This document shows positions 1-6,889 of a stretch of DNA of 21,127 bases, piece after piece. The notes under the pieces were generated by a model that saw nothing but the letters and a program-made list of their open reading frames with translations, was not told where the DNA came from and searched no databases. The position numbers and the translations under genes are program-made. Where the stretch lies: contig DMLD01000133.1 of the NCBI GenBank assembly GCA_003453515.1, positions 1-21,127 on the forward strand, given 5' to 3'. Positions within the stretch are counted from its first letter, which is position 1, and each line of letters begins with the position of its first letter. The DNA comes from Lachnospiraceae bacterium (GTDB lineage Bacteria > Bacillota > Clostridia > Lachnospirales > Lachnospiraceae).

Positions 1-359
1 GTTGATACCAGTATGTATTTCCTGCCCGTGACATAATCGAGCTGCAAAGGCTCCATGACATAAAACACATATAAATAAAGATATATGAAAAATGCGATAT
101 GCTGAGTTCCCCGGGAAATGTAGATATAAATGGAATCGACAGTCCCCACATAATTGGTGAGCATGTGATAGACGATACTGCCCACCGCCCCTGCCATAAG
201 GCACACTATCATCCCCTGAAGAAGGGAATAGTTTTTGCTCCTGACATTGTAGGCGACCTTCATCAATATCAAAAAAACAAGACATGTTGCAAGTACAACT
301 ATATCTCCGACCGGGGTATAATTCTCATAATAATAGACAACATCATTAAGTCTTTCCAT
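1..359 (-). CDS. Multi-pass membrane protein, N-terminal part (possible sensor region of a GGDEF/EAL protein); runs off the left edge
   Basis: The reading frame opens at ATG 359 behind an excellent ribosome site (GGAGGTGAT, 9 bases upstream) and is still open at base 1, so 119 codons are visible. The protein starts MERLNDVVYYYENYTPVGD and then shows at least three hydrophobic helices: around residues 19-35 (IVVLATCLVFLILMKVA), 50-66 (MIVCLMAGAVGSIVYHM) and 86-104 (HIAFFIYLYLYVFYVME). Short loops, one basic, separate them. From memory this opening (tyrosine-rich start, TPVGD, successive helices) resembles membrane sensor regions in front of GGDEF/EAL domains in Lachnospiraceae. No catalytic domain is inside the window, so that assignment is an inference. 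It lies 29 bases behind glpK on the same strand and may be cotranscribed with it. It could instead be an unrelated integral membrane protein. Confidence 0.75.
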   Translation of the reverse strand, partial: MERLNDVVYYYENYTPVGDIVVLATCLVFLILMKVAYNVRSKNYSLLQGMIVCLMAGAVGSIVYHMLTNYVGTVDSIYIYISRGTQHIAFFIYLYLYVFYVMEPLQLDYVTGRKYILVS

Positions 360-388
360 ACGCCATCACCTCCATGTCAGCGTTGAAT

Positions 389-1885
389 TCAGGGCTCACC
401 CATTATGAGCGCCGCGCGGATCGCTTTTTTCCATCCCTTTAGCCTGCTCTCCCGCTCATCTTCCTTGATCTGCGGTTCAAATGTACGATCCACACTCAGG
501 TTTGCGATTATCTCGGCTTCATTTTTCCAATAGCCCACAGACAGTCCAGCCAGGTATGCCGCTCCTATTGCCGTGCTCTCCAGCATGCGCGGTCTGACGA
601 CCTGTGTATCAATGATATCCGCCTGTGCCTGCATCAAAAAATCGTTGGCACTGGCTCCTCCGTCGACCCTTAGGGAGCTTATCTTTATCCCGGAATCCGC
701 CTCCATTGCCTCCAGGACATCATGCGTCTGATAGGCTATGGACTCCAAAGTCGCGCGAACTATATGATACTTGTTGACCCCTCTTGTAAGCCCGACGATG
801 GTTCCCCTTGCGTACTGGTTCCAGTAGGGTGCACCCAGTCCCGTAAATGCCGGTACCACGTAGCAGCCCTCGGTATCGGGATACTTCATCGCCATGTACT
901 CCGTATCGTCTGCCGCGTCTATCAGACGAAGCTCATCCCTTAACCACTGTATCGCAGCGCCCGCTATAAAAATAGACCCCTCCAGGGCATAATTTACTTC
1001 TCCGTCAACTCCCCACGCGATCGTCGTCACAAGACCGTTTTCGGAAAACACGGGCCTGGTACCGGTGTTCATCAGCAAAAAGCAGCCCGTACCGTAGGTA
1101 TTTTTGGCATCACCCTTTTTGAAACAGGTCTGTCCGAACAATGCCGCCTGCTGATCTCCCGCTATGCCCGCGATCCTTATACGTCCTCCCAGATACTTCG
1201 GATCCGTCCTTCCGTACACCTCGCTCGAGGGTCTGACCTCGGGCATCATCCTGAGCGGTATATCGAGCTCGCCGAGTATATCCTCATCCCACGTAAGAGA
1301 ATTGATGTTAAACATCATGGTTCGTGACGCATTCGAGTAATCCGTCACATGCACACGTCCTCTTGTCAGCTTCCATATAAGCCATGTGTCGACCGTACCG
1401 AAGCACAGCTCTCCTGCCCTTGCCCTGTTTCTGGCTCCCTCGACGTTATCAAGCAGCCACTTAAGCTTTGTCGCGGAAAAATAGGCGTCTATCACAAGCC
1501 CGGTCTTCATACGGATCTCGTCGGTCAGTCCTCTCTCCCTTAGCCTGTCACAAAACTCGGACGTCCTGCGGCACTGCCACACTATAGCATTGTATATGGG
1601 CTCACCTGTTTTTTTATCCCATACTATTGTCGTCTCTCTCTGATTGGTGATACCGATACCCGCGATGTCGTCCGCGCTTACCCCCGCCTTGGTCATCGCC
1701 TCCACGGCTACTCCAAGCATGGTCGACCATATCTCGTCCGGATCGTGCTCGACCCAGCCCGGCTTCGGAAAATACTGGGTAAACTCCTTCTGTGCAAGTG
1801 CGACGATGCGTCCGTTTTTATCGAATAAGATACATCTGTTGCTGGTCGTCCCCGCATCCAGAGCCATCATATACTTTTTTGCCAT
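389..1885 (-). CDS. glpK: Glycerol kinase
   Basis: ATP-dependent phosphorylation of glycerol to sn-glycerol 3-phosphate in the cytoplasm; FGGY carbohydrate kinase family. At 498 residues it has the usual length. The N-terminal phosphate loop is DAGTTSNR (residues 10-17). Glycerol-contacting residues are seen as QRE (82-84) and AYFSATK (134-140). [11 protein letters not shown] (242-252) supplies the catalytic Asp244, KNTYGTGCF lies at 261-269, and VDGGASAN (407-414) is the C-terminal FGGY adenine-site motif. ATG 1885 follows GGAGG at a spacing of 10 that lies inside the end of the upstream methyltransferase gene; the gap is 6 bases, so it is probably in one operon. In many Firmicutes this enzyme is activated by HPr phosphorylation of a His near residue 232. 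The matching stretch here reads DPKYLGG and has no His, more like the E. coli enzyme. No glpF or glpD is visible. Confidence 0.97.
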   Translation of the reverse strand: MAKKYMMALDAGTTSNRCILFDKNGRIVALAQKEFTQYFPKPGWVEHDPDEIWSTMLGVAVEAMTKAGVSADDIAGIGITNQRETTIVWDKKTGEPIYNAIVWQCRRTSEFCDRLRERGLTDEIRMKTGLVIDAYFSATKLKWLLDNVEGARNRARAGELCFGTVDTWLIWKLTRGRVHVTDYSNASRTMMFNINSLTWDEDILGELDIPLRMMPEVRPSSEVYGRTDPKYLGGRIRIAGIAGDQQAALFGQTCFKKGDAKNTYGTGCFLLMNTGTRPVFSENGLVTTIAWGVDGEVNYALEGSIFIAGAAIQWLRDELRLIDAADDTEYMAMKYPDTEGCYVVPAFTGLGAPYWNQYARGTIVGLTRGVNKYHIVRATLESIAYQTHDVLEAMEADSGIKISSLRVDGGASANDFLMQAQADIIDTQVVRPRMLESTAIGAAYLAGLSVGYWKNEAEIIANLSVDRTFEPQIKEDERESRLKGWKKAIRAALIMGEP

Positions 1886-1891
1886 ATCAGA

Positions 1892-2629
1892 TCAGCCTCC
1901 GTACAACTCCTTCACCTCATCGGTGTATATCCCTTTACCCTCATATATGACAAGCGGCTTCTCGACCACCATCCCTGATCTGGCTCCCCGCACGCCCTCG
2001 ATGAGCACCATGTTCGGCTCCCTGTCAGCATACGGATAGACAAGCCTGAGTCTCTTGGGCTCTGATCCCGCCTCACACATCCTCTGTATGATCTCGGTCA
2101 GTCTGAACGGTCTGTGCACCATGAAAAAATGTCCCCCGGACACCAAAGCCTTGGTCCCGGCGCGCACGACATCCTCCAGCGTTGCGCATATCTCATGTCT
2201 TGCTATCGCCTTGTGATCGGCAGGGTTTATCAGTCCTCCCGTCTCGCTTAAGTATGGCGGATTGCACGTGATGACATCCATGGTAGAGGGCTTCACATGC
2301 TCCGACAGCTCCCTGATGTCACCGTTTATGATGGTTATCCGATCAGACAGGGCATTGTACTCCACGCTCCTTGCCGCCATGTCCGCTATGTCGGACTGCA
2401 GCTCGATCCCGGTAAAATGAGCACCCTCGCTTCTCGCCGACAAAAGCAGGGGTATTACTCCGTTGCCGGTGCACAGATCAAGACATCTGTCTCCCCTGGA
2501 TATATGCGCAAACGCCGACAAAAGCACTGCGTCCATCCCAAAGCAGAACCACTCCGGATTCTGTATGATCATCAGACCATCACGCTGCAGATCGTCCAGA
2601 CGTTCACCCGGTTTTAAATACTCACTCAT
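1892..2629 (-). CDS. trmN6: tRNA1(Val) (adenine37-N6)-methyltransferase family protein (YabB/TrmN6)
   Basis: SAM-dependent class I methyltransferase of the YfiC/TrmN6 group, known to make m6A at position 37 of tRNA1(Val) in E. coli; the Bacillus homologue is YabB. The Rossmann SAM loop is visible as CLDLCTGNGVIPLL and the adenine N6-methyltransferase signature as NPPY within TCNPPYLSE. The family-typical opening LKPGERLDDLQ then a GMDAVLL segment follows the start. The frame is open up to GTG 2653 and ATG 2650, but I chose ATG 2629 (MSEYLKPGERL) because homologues begin just before this motif and because it overlaps the ricT stop by 8 bases (ATGAGTGA), suggesting coupling. No start has a strong ribosome site. 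With 2629 the protein has 245 residues. Its position right after ricT matches the yaaT-yabA-yabB order of Bacillus with yabA missing. Confidence 0.9.
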   Translation of the reverse strand: MSEYLKPGERLDDLQRDGLMIIQNPEWFCFGMDAVLLSAFAHISRGDRCLDLCTGNGVIPLLLSARSEGAHFTGIELQSDIADMAARSVEYNALSDRITIINGDIRELSEHVKPSTMDVITCNPPYLSETGGLINPADHKAIARHEICATLEDVVRAGTKALVSGGHFFMVHRPFRLTEIIQRMCEAGSEPKRLRLVYPYADREPNMVLIEGVRGARSGMVVEKPLVIYEGKGIYTDEVKELYGG

Positions 2630-3533
2630 CAAGCTTTGACTTTCTTTCATCACGATCCATCTGCTCGAGTTTTTCTATCTCCTTGTCATGCTTGTCCTTT
2701 ATCTGCTCTCTGGGACCTCTGTGCTTAAAGCTCAGCTCCTTCACATCGTACTCTCTTATCTCACGCTCATCATTGTCCATATCGACTATCACGCGGACTC
2801 TCTGCTTGAGCACGCCCACGCTTGCGACCTCGCCCTTGAGCCCCTCGGGAGTCCTCACCCTCTCACCAACATTGGGAAGATGCGAGTTCAGCTCCTCATA
2901 CGCCAGCTCCTCATTTTTAAGACAACACATAAGTCTTCCGCACACACCTGATATCTTGCTGGGGTTGAGCGAGAGCGACTGCTCCTTTGCCATCTTGATG
3001 GAGACGGGCGCAAACTCGGAAAGATAGCTGTTGCAGCAAAGCTCCCTGCCGCAGATGCCGATACCGCCGCATATCTTGGTCTCATCGCGGACACCTATCT
3101 GGCGAAGCTCTATCCTCGTCCTGAACACTCCCGCAAGATCCTTTACAAGCTCCCTGAAGTCGACTCTTCCGTCTGCCGTAAAGTAAAACAACAGCTTGTT
3201 GCGGTCAAAGGTATACTCCGCTCCGATCAGCTTCATCTCCAGACCGTGTCTTGCTATCTTGGTCTTGCATATATCGAAGGCTTCCTTCTCCTTCTCCCGG
3301 TTTTCCTTTTCCTTTTCCTTGTCATTTTCATTGGCGATGCGGATTATCTTCTTTACAGTGTCCTTAAGCTTTTCCTCTTCCATTTCGGTATTGGGAAGAA
3401 TGACGGTTCCCATCTCGGTACCCTTGGCAGTACTTACTATGACATGTTCACCTCTTGCCAGCTCCTTACCCGCAGGATCAAAATAATAGACCTTACCCGC
3501 CTGTCTGAACCTGACACCTACAACAGTTTTCAT
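2622..3533 (-). CDS. ricT: PSP1 domain protein RicT/YaaT
   Basis: Homologue of Bacillus YaaT (RicT). With RicA (YmcA) and RicF (YlbF) it forms an Fe-S complex that affects RNA processing by RNase Y and, in Bacillus, sporulation and biofilm development. The 303-residue protein carries the cysteine-rich PSP1 core: Cys155, Cys161, Cys166-Cys167, Cys198, Cys203-Cys204, in the contexts CGGIGICGRELCC and GVCGRLMCC. A highly charged Lys/Glu stretch (about residues 71-85) precedes the core and is encoded by a purine-rich repetitive tract. ATG 3533 follows AGAGAGGAA at normal spacing. The gap to the upstream holB stop is 27 bases. RicA and RicF are not in the window. Presence of ricT does not prove sporulation, since non-sporulating Clostridia keep it. 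Confidence 0.95.
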   Translation of the reverse strand: MKTVVGVRFRQAGKVYYFDPAGKELARGEHVIVSTAKGTEMGTVILPNTEMEEEKLKDTVKKIIRIANENDKEKEKENREKEKEAFDICKTKIARHGLEMKLIGAEYTFDRNKLLFYFTADGRVDFRELVKDLAGVFRTRIELRQIGVRDETKICGGIGICGRELCCNSYLSEFAPVSIKMAKEQSLSLNPSKISGVCGRLMCCLKNEELAYEELNSHLPNVGERVRTPEGLKGEVASVGVLKQRVRVIVDMDNDEREIREYDVKELSFKHRGPREQIKDKHDKEIEKLEQMDRDERKSKLDE

Positions 3534-3560
3534 CCGTAGTTCCTCTCTGAATTTATTTCA

Positions 3561-4553
3561 TTATTCCTTCATGGTGGCAAACATAAGCTCCATTGTCACC
3601 TCAACATTTACATTTGCCTTTATCCTGACCTTTGCCTTGTCAAATCCCTGTATGATCTCCTCGATCTTCTCATAGGATCTGTGCTGCGCCTCATAGGCTA
3701 TTGCCTGTGACTCATTCTGAAAAATGAGCTGGTTGATGTTTTTCGTTGCCTTAAAAATGAGCACATCCCTGTACCACAGCATCATCAGGTCTATGTAGTC
3801 CCTCAGCTCCTCCTTCTTGGCTCCGAGACTCATCGCTGACTCGACCATATCGACCACATCAAGCCTGTCAACATTTTTGAGTACCTCCAGGATCTTATTT
3901 TTCCGGGAGACAAACTCATCCGAGGCATCGGCATACCTGATCGCCTTGCCTATGTTGCCCTGCGCGAAGGCGGCGCTCTCCTTTGCTATATAATCGGGCG
4001 TCTGGCACTGCGTGATCAAAAACTCCTCTACAGTCCCGGTGCTCAGCGGATGGAACTCCATCACAAGACATCTGGAGAGCACAGTCGGCAAAAGCTCTGA
4101 TATATTGCTTGTCAAAAGGATGAACACCGCGTACTCGGGCGGCTCCTCCAACGTTTTTAAAAGAGCGTTCTGCGACTCCTCCCTGAGTCTCTCCGCTTCA
4201 GGAATGATATATACCTTATACGGGGCTGAGTAGGGGCGGATATCCACAGTTCCGATGACCTGCTCCCTTATCTCATCCACGCCGTAATCCGTCTTGGCGC
4301 GCGTGACCCATATCACATCAGGTGAGCTCATGGACTCGACCTGCCTGCACGATATACACTCCTTGCAGGGCTTGTCGTGACCGTGCGAGTCCTGACACAG
4401 AAGACCGGCGGCAAAGGTCTTTGCCATCGTCTCCTTGCCCACTCCGACATCTCCGTCAAAGATATATGCGTGGAAAGGATTCTTCTTTTTGATCGCCTCT
4501 TCAAGATGAGACTTTATCTCTTCATGTCCGACTATCTCTGAAAATGCAAACAT
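3561..4553 (-). CDS. holB: DNA polymerase III delta' subunit
   Basis: Clamp-loader subunit of the replicative polymerase; AAA+ family. In its 330 residues the Walker A loop is GDVGVGKET (34-42), followed by four zinc-module cysteines (53, 63, 66, 69; CQDSHGHDKPCKECISC). The segment NALLKTLEEPP (129-139) is diagnostic for DnaX/HolB proteins, and the SRC arginine-finger motif is at 160-162 (TVLSRCLVMEF). The intact P-loop is noteworthy because delta' of E. coli has a degenerate one. ATG 4553 is preceded by AAGGGAG. It sits between yaaR (13-base gap) and ricT (27-base gap), as in Bacillus subtilis, where yaaR-holB-yaaT form one block. Confidence 0.96.
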   Translation of the reverse strand: MFAFSEIVGHEEIKSHLEEAIKKKNPFHAYIFDGDVGVGKETMAKTFAAGLLCQDSHGHDKPCKECISCRQVESMSSPDVIWVTRAKTDYGVDEIREQVIGTVDIRPYSAPYKVYIIPEAERLREESQNALLKTLEEPPEYAVFILLTSNISELLPTVLSRCLVMEFHPLSTGTVEEFLITQCQTPDYIAKESAAFAQGNIGKAIRYADASDEFVSRKNKILEVLKNVDRLDVVDMVESAMSLGAKKEELRDYIDLMMLWYRDVLIFKATKNINQLIFQNESQAIAYEAQHRSYEKIEEIIQGFDKAKVRIKANVNVEVTMELMFATMKE

Positions 4554-4566
4554 AGTCTCTCCCTTC

Positions 4567-5010
4567 TTAAGTAACTATATCCAACAATAGTCCTCTGATC
4601 TCGTCAACCTTGTCAAGTATGGCTATGGCATCCTTCTCATCCTTTATCAGCTCACCTGCCAACTCATCCAGCGCGGCATCCACCCTCTTTATCATACCGT
4701 ATACTCTGTGGCGGCCTCTCCTGTCCAGGAAATTCTCCCTGGAAAACTTGTGCGACCTGTTCACAACCTCGTTCAAAAACTCCTTGATCAGAGCTCTGTA
4801 ATGCTTCATGTCGCGTATGTCCATGCGCTTTCCGAGCTTCTTGCCCTGCTGGGTTATCTCCTTCATCATCCCCTCAAGGCGCTCCGCCAGACCGTCCTCC
4901 TCGATCTTGCTCATGAGAGTAAAGCGGAACTCATCATCCGAGGTTCTTGCCTGTCTTGCCTCCGTCGTCTGATTAATCTGCTGTGTGGCATCTATGCGGA
5001 TCTGTTCCAT
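4567..5010 (-). CDS. yaaR: YaaR family protein (DUF327)
   Basis: A 147-residue, highly charged, mainly helical cytoplasmic protein. The family is recognised by its size, the central [25 protein letters not shown] segment (residues about 56-76), the [25 protein letters not shown] segment (about 87-107), and its fixed position directly upstream of holB. The molecular function of the family is not known to me. ATG 5010 follows a near-perfect ribosome site (GGGAGGTGA, spacing 5). There is no signal peptide or membrane segment. Bacillus has yaaQ (the c-di-AMP receptor DarA) just before yaaR; that gene is missing here, and the kinase-like gene upstream ends 45 bases away. Confidence 0.9.
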   Translation of the reverse strand: MEQIRIDATQQINQTTEARQARTSDDEFRFTLMSKIEEDGLAERLEGMMKEITQQGKKLGKRMDIRDMKHYRALIKEFLNEVVNRSHKFSRENFLDRRGRHRVYGMIKRVDAALDELAGELIKDEKDAIAILDKVDEIRGLLLDIVT

Positions 5011-5041
5011 AGCCTCACCTCCCGGTGCATTTCATACCCAT

Positions 5042-5070
5042 ATGATAACACATTTTTACAAATACTGCAA
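5042..5070 (-). promoter_or_regulatory. Candidate sigma-A promoter in front of yaaR-holB-ricT-trmN6
   Basis: On the minus strand TTGCAG (complement of 5065-5070) is followed after exactly 17 bases by TATCAT (complement of 5042-5047), which differs from consensus at one position. Start of transcription would fall near 5035, about 25 bases before the yaaR start codon. The -35 box overlaps the last codons of the kinase-like gene. The -35 match is only half, so this is a plausible internal promoter and not a certain one. Confidence 0.4.
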
Positions 5071-5640
5071 CATCATCTGTTCTATATTGGCAAGCGCTTT
5101 TTCCAGATCATCGTTTACGATGGCGTGATCGATCCCCGCGGATACCAACTTTTCCTCGGAAAAATCCTGTTCATCGGCAAGAAACCTCCTGCAGACCTCG
5201 GCAACACAGGGCTTCTTCTCCTTCCTCTCGCGGTTTAGCGCCCGCTCTATCCTCACCATGTCATCTACCTCTATGTATATCGGTATGACCTTGTCCTTGC
5301 CAAAGTAGTCCCTTACCCCCTCATAACCCTCGAGGGTAGTTATCATGATGTGATTCTCCTCGCCCGTGAGCTGGTCATCATCGACCGTAAAATAATACCA
5401 GTCGCCTCTCACCGTGTGGTAGCAGCGCGACTCGATGACCCTGCCCTCTCCCTCAAGCGAGCGCATGGTCTCCTCGTCCACAAAGTGATACTCCTCCCCA
5501 TCTCTCTCGCCCTCGCGTATGGGTCTCGTAGTATATGGGATCACGGGAGATATCTCAGGGTGATCACGCAGCAGGCGGGCATAGATCGTGTCCTTGCCCG
5601 TCGCACTTTTTCCCATTACTATAAAAATCCTGCCCTTCAA
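5056..5640 (-). CDS. Guanylate-kinase-like P-loop protein in the tmk position
   Basis: Guanylate kinase family (GMP + ATP to GDP + ADP), 194 residues from the chosen TTG start. Visible are a P-loop written GKSATGKDT instead of the usual GPSGxGKGT, the GMP-binding TTRPIREGERDGEEYHFV stretch, a C-terminal RRF-x5-DF segment, and the closing NDDL motif. The usual IDxQGA motif of guanylate kinases is replaced by ITTLEGYEG, so the protein is a divergent paralogue and its substrate is not certain. The frame is open to 5766, but that would overlap the decarboxylase gene and adds a poorly conserved tail. TTG 5640 has a strong ribosome site (GGGAAGGTGATGAG) and places the P-loop 9 residues from the start, as in the family. 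In Bacillus the same slot (after yaaO, before yaaR-holB) holds thymidylate kinase. Confidence 0.82.
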   Translation of the reverse strand: MKGRIFIVMGKSATGKDTIYARLLRDHPEISPVIPYTTRPIREGERDGEEYHFVDEETMRSLEGEGRVIESRCYHTVRGDWYYFTVDDDQLTGEENHIMITTLEGYEGVRDYFGKDKVIPIYIEVDDMVRIERALNRERKEKKPCVAEVCRRFLADEQDFSEEKLVSAGIDHAIVNDDLEKALANIEQMMLQYL

Positions 5641-5654
5641 CTCATCACCTTCCC
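5641..5654 (-). promoter_or_regulatory. Ribosome-binding site that fixes a TTG start
   Basis: The minus strand reads GGGAAGGTGATGAG directly before TTG 5640. AAGGTGAT is complementary to the 3' end of 16S rRNA and lies at normal spacing. No comparable site precedes the upstream ATG at 5766, which supports the shorter kinase-like protein. Confidence 0.65.
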
Positions 5655-5699
5655 AAGCAAATACGACCGTTTCCGATCCGGTGTCAACTCCGAGCGGCG

Positions 5700-5764
5700 G
5701 CGACATCAGCCGCACGACCGGCTTTATGCATCCTCCGCACGACCTGCCTACAGCGACATCAGCC
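5700..5764. repeat. Nested pair of short direct repeats around the end of the decarboxylase gene
   Basis: A 12-base word GCGACATCAGCC occurs at 5700-5711 and again at 5753-5764. Between them a 10-base word CCGCACGACC occurs at 5710-5719 and 5735-5744. The order is A-B-B-A, all in the same orientation, in a 65-base span that contains the decarboxylase stop codon (5748-5750). The copies of A are 53 bases apart, which is not a multiple of three. It looks like a local duplication at a gene end. Confidence 0.6.
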
Positions 5765-6878
5765 ACGCGGCAACTCTCTCGAGATGCGCCGCCTCATCGG
5801 CAGGCGATGTCATGAGTATCAGTCTCGTATCCTCGACTCTTTCCGGCTCTATGCCGTAGCTTCTAAGAGACGCTTCAAGCTCCGCGCCGTCTCCGCACAC
5901 TACTATCTTCGAGGGATCCCTGTTTTCGGGTCCCAGAACGATTCCTCTTCTTTTTCTTCCCCTTCTCTTCTCATCCACCTTATCGACCGCGTCATATATC
6001 TTTTTCAAACGGTCGTCATACAGCTTAAAGTGCTTTGTCCCCTCGCACTCCTGCCACTCCATGCACTGATCCATGGACGACATCAGGACATACGACGGCG
6101 AGCTGGTTATGAACACATCATGCCACTTCATCACCGTGTCGTCACTGACACGCTCCGTACAGCGGTGAAGCACCGAGGTCTGTGTCAGCGCAGGTAGAGT
6201 TTTGTGAAGGCTCTCTATCACGAGATCAGCTCCGAGCGCACAGGGGCTCTCAGGCCAATCAAGCTTTGTTCCATCGGTCCTTGCGGCAAGCCTTAAATGA
6301 GCTCCGTGGGCAGCATCAACTATCAATATCGCACCATAGGGATGCACCACATCCGCGATCCCCCGTATGTCGCTTACGACTCCCTCATAGGTCGGCGAGG
6401 TGATAACTATGGCTGCGGGCGGACGCCCTGCCGAGGTGAGGTGTCTGAACATCTCCTGCACATCCGAAGGTCTTATCGGTCCCGGGATCTGTGAGACATG
6501 GTCAAAGTCGGGTCTTACCACCCTGACGCTTTTCAGCCCCAGAAGCTCCTCCGAATTTGTCACCGAGCGGTGTGAATTGGCATCGATCACGATCACGTCA
6601 GAGCGCCTTGTAGACGACGCTATCGCTATCATGTTCGCCGAGGTCGAGCCGTTGACGCACAGATATGTATCCCTGGTGTCATAAAAATCGCGAAACCTGT
6701 TCATCAGCCGCCTTATCTCACCCGTGGGATGATGCAGATCATCCATCCCCTCCACCTCGGTGATATCGATGGAATACGGATTGTCCATGACAAAGGCGGG
6801 ATTTCTCTTGTGTCCCGGCATATGCATCGGCACTATACCGCGGCTTACATATCTTCGCAGCGAGTCGTAAAGTCCCAT
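5748..6878 (-). CDS. Orn/Lys/Arg decarboxylase family protein (YaaO-like), short at the C-terminus
   Basis: PLP-dependent fold-type I enzyme of the basic amino acid decarboxylase group, cytoplasmic. Motifs: MPGHKRNP (20-27), the VEGMDDLHHPTGEI stretch (42-55), NGSTSANM (76-83), DANSHRS (99-105), VDAAHGAH (187-194, with the PLP-contacting Asp and His), and the PLP lysine in SLHKTLPALTQ (Lys226). The protein has 376 residues, whereas YaaO-like enzymes are usually around 450-480. The sequence ends right after the MTSPADEAAHLERVAAWL segment, without the C-terminal piece that normally carries a PPGxPLLxPGE-like motif. Short direct repeats surround the stop codon. ATG 6878 follows GGGAGG with spacing 6; the gap to the MATE gene is 11 bases. 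Substrate cannot be read from the sequence, and activity may be altered by the missing tail. Confidence 0.88.
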   Translation of the reverse strand: MGLYDSLRRYVSRGIVPMHMPGHKRNPAFVMDNPYSIDITEVEGMDDLHHPTGEIRRLMNRFRDFYDTRDTYLCVNGSTSANMIAIASSTRRSDVIVIDANSHRSVTNSEELLGLKSVRVVRPDFDHVSQIPGPIRPSDVQEMFRHLTSAGRPPAAIVITSPTYEGVVSDIRGIADVVHPYGAILIVDAAHGAHLRLAARTDGTKLDWPESPCALGADLVIESLHKTLPALTQTSVLHRCTERVSDDTVMKWHDVFITSSPSYVLMSSMDQCMEWQECEGTKHFKLYDDRLKKIYDAVDKVDEKRRGRKRRGIVLGPENRDPSKIVVCGDGAELEASLRSYGIEPERVEDTRLILMTSPADEAAHLERVAAWLMSL

Positions 6879-6889
6879 TCGCGACCTCC

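Noticed and set aside
99..386. A 95-codon open frame on the plus strand at the left end
   Set aside because: It lies opposite the membrane protein gene, which has a perfect ribosome site and a coherent set of helices.
4708..5238. A 176-codon open frame on the plus strand across yaaR and the kinase-like gene
   Set aside because: Both overlapped minus-strand genes have family motifs, and the plus frame is a shadow produced by codon bias.
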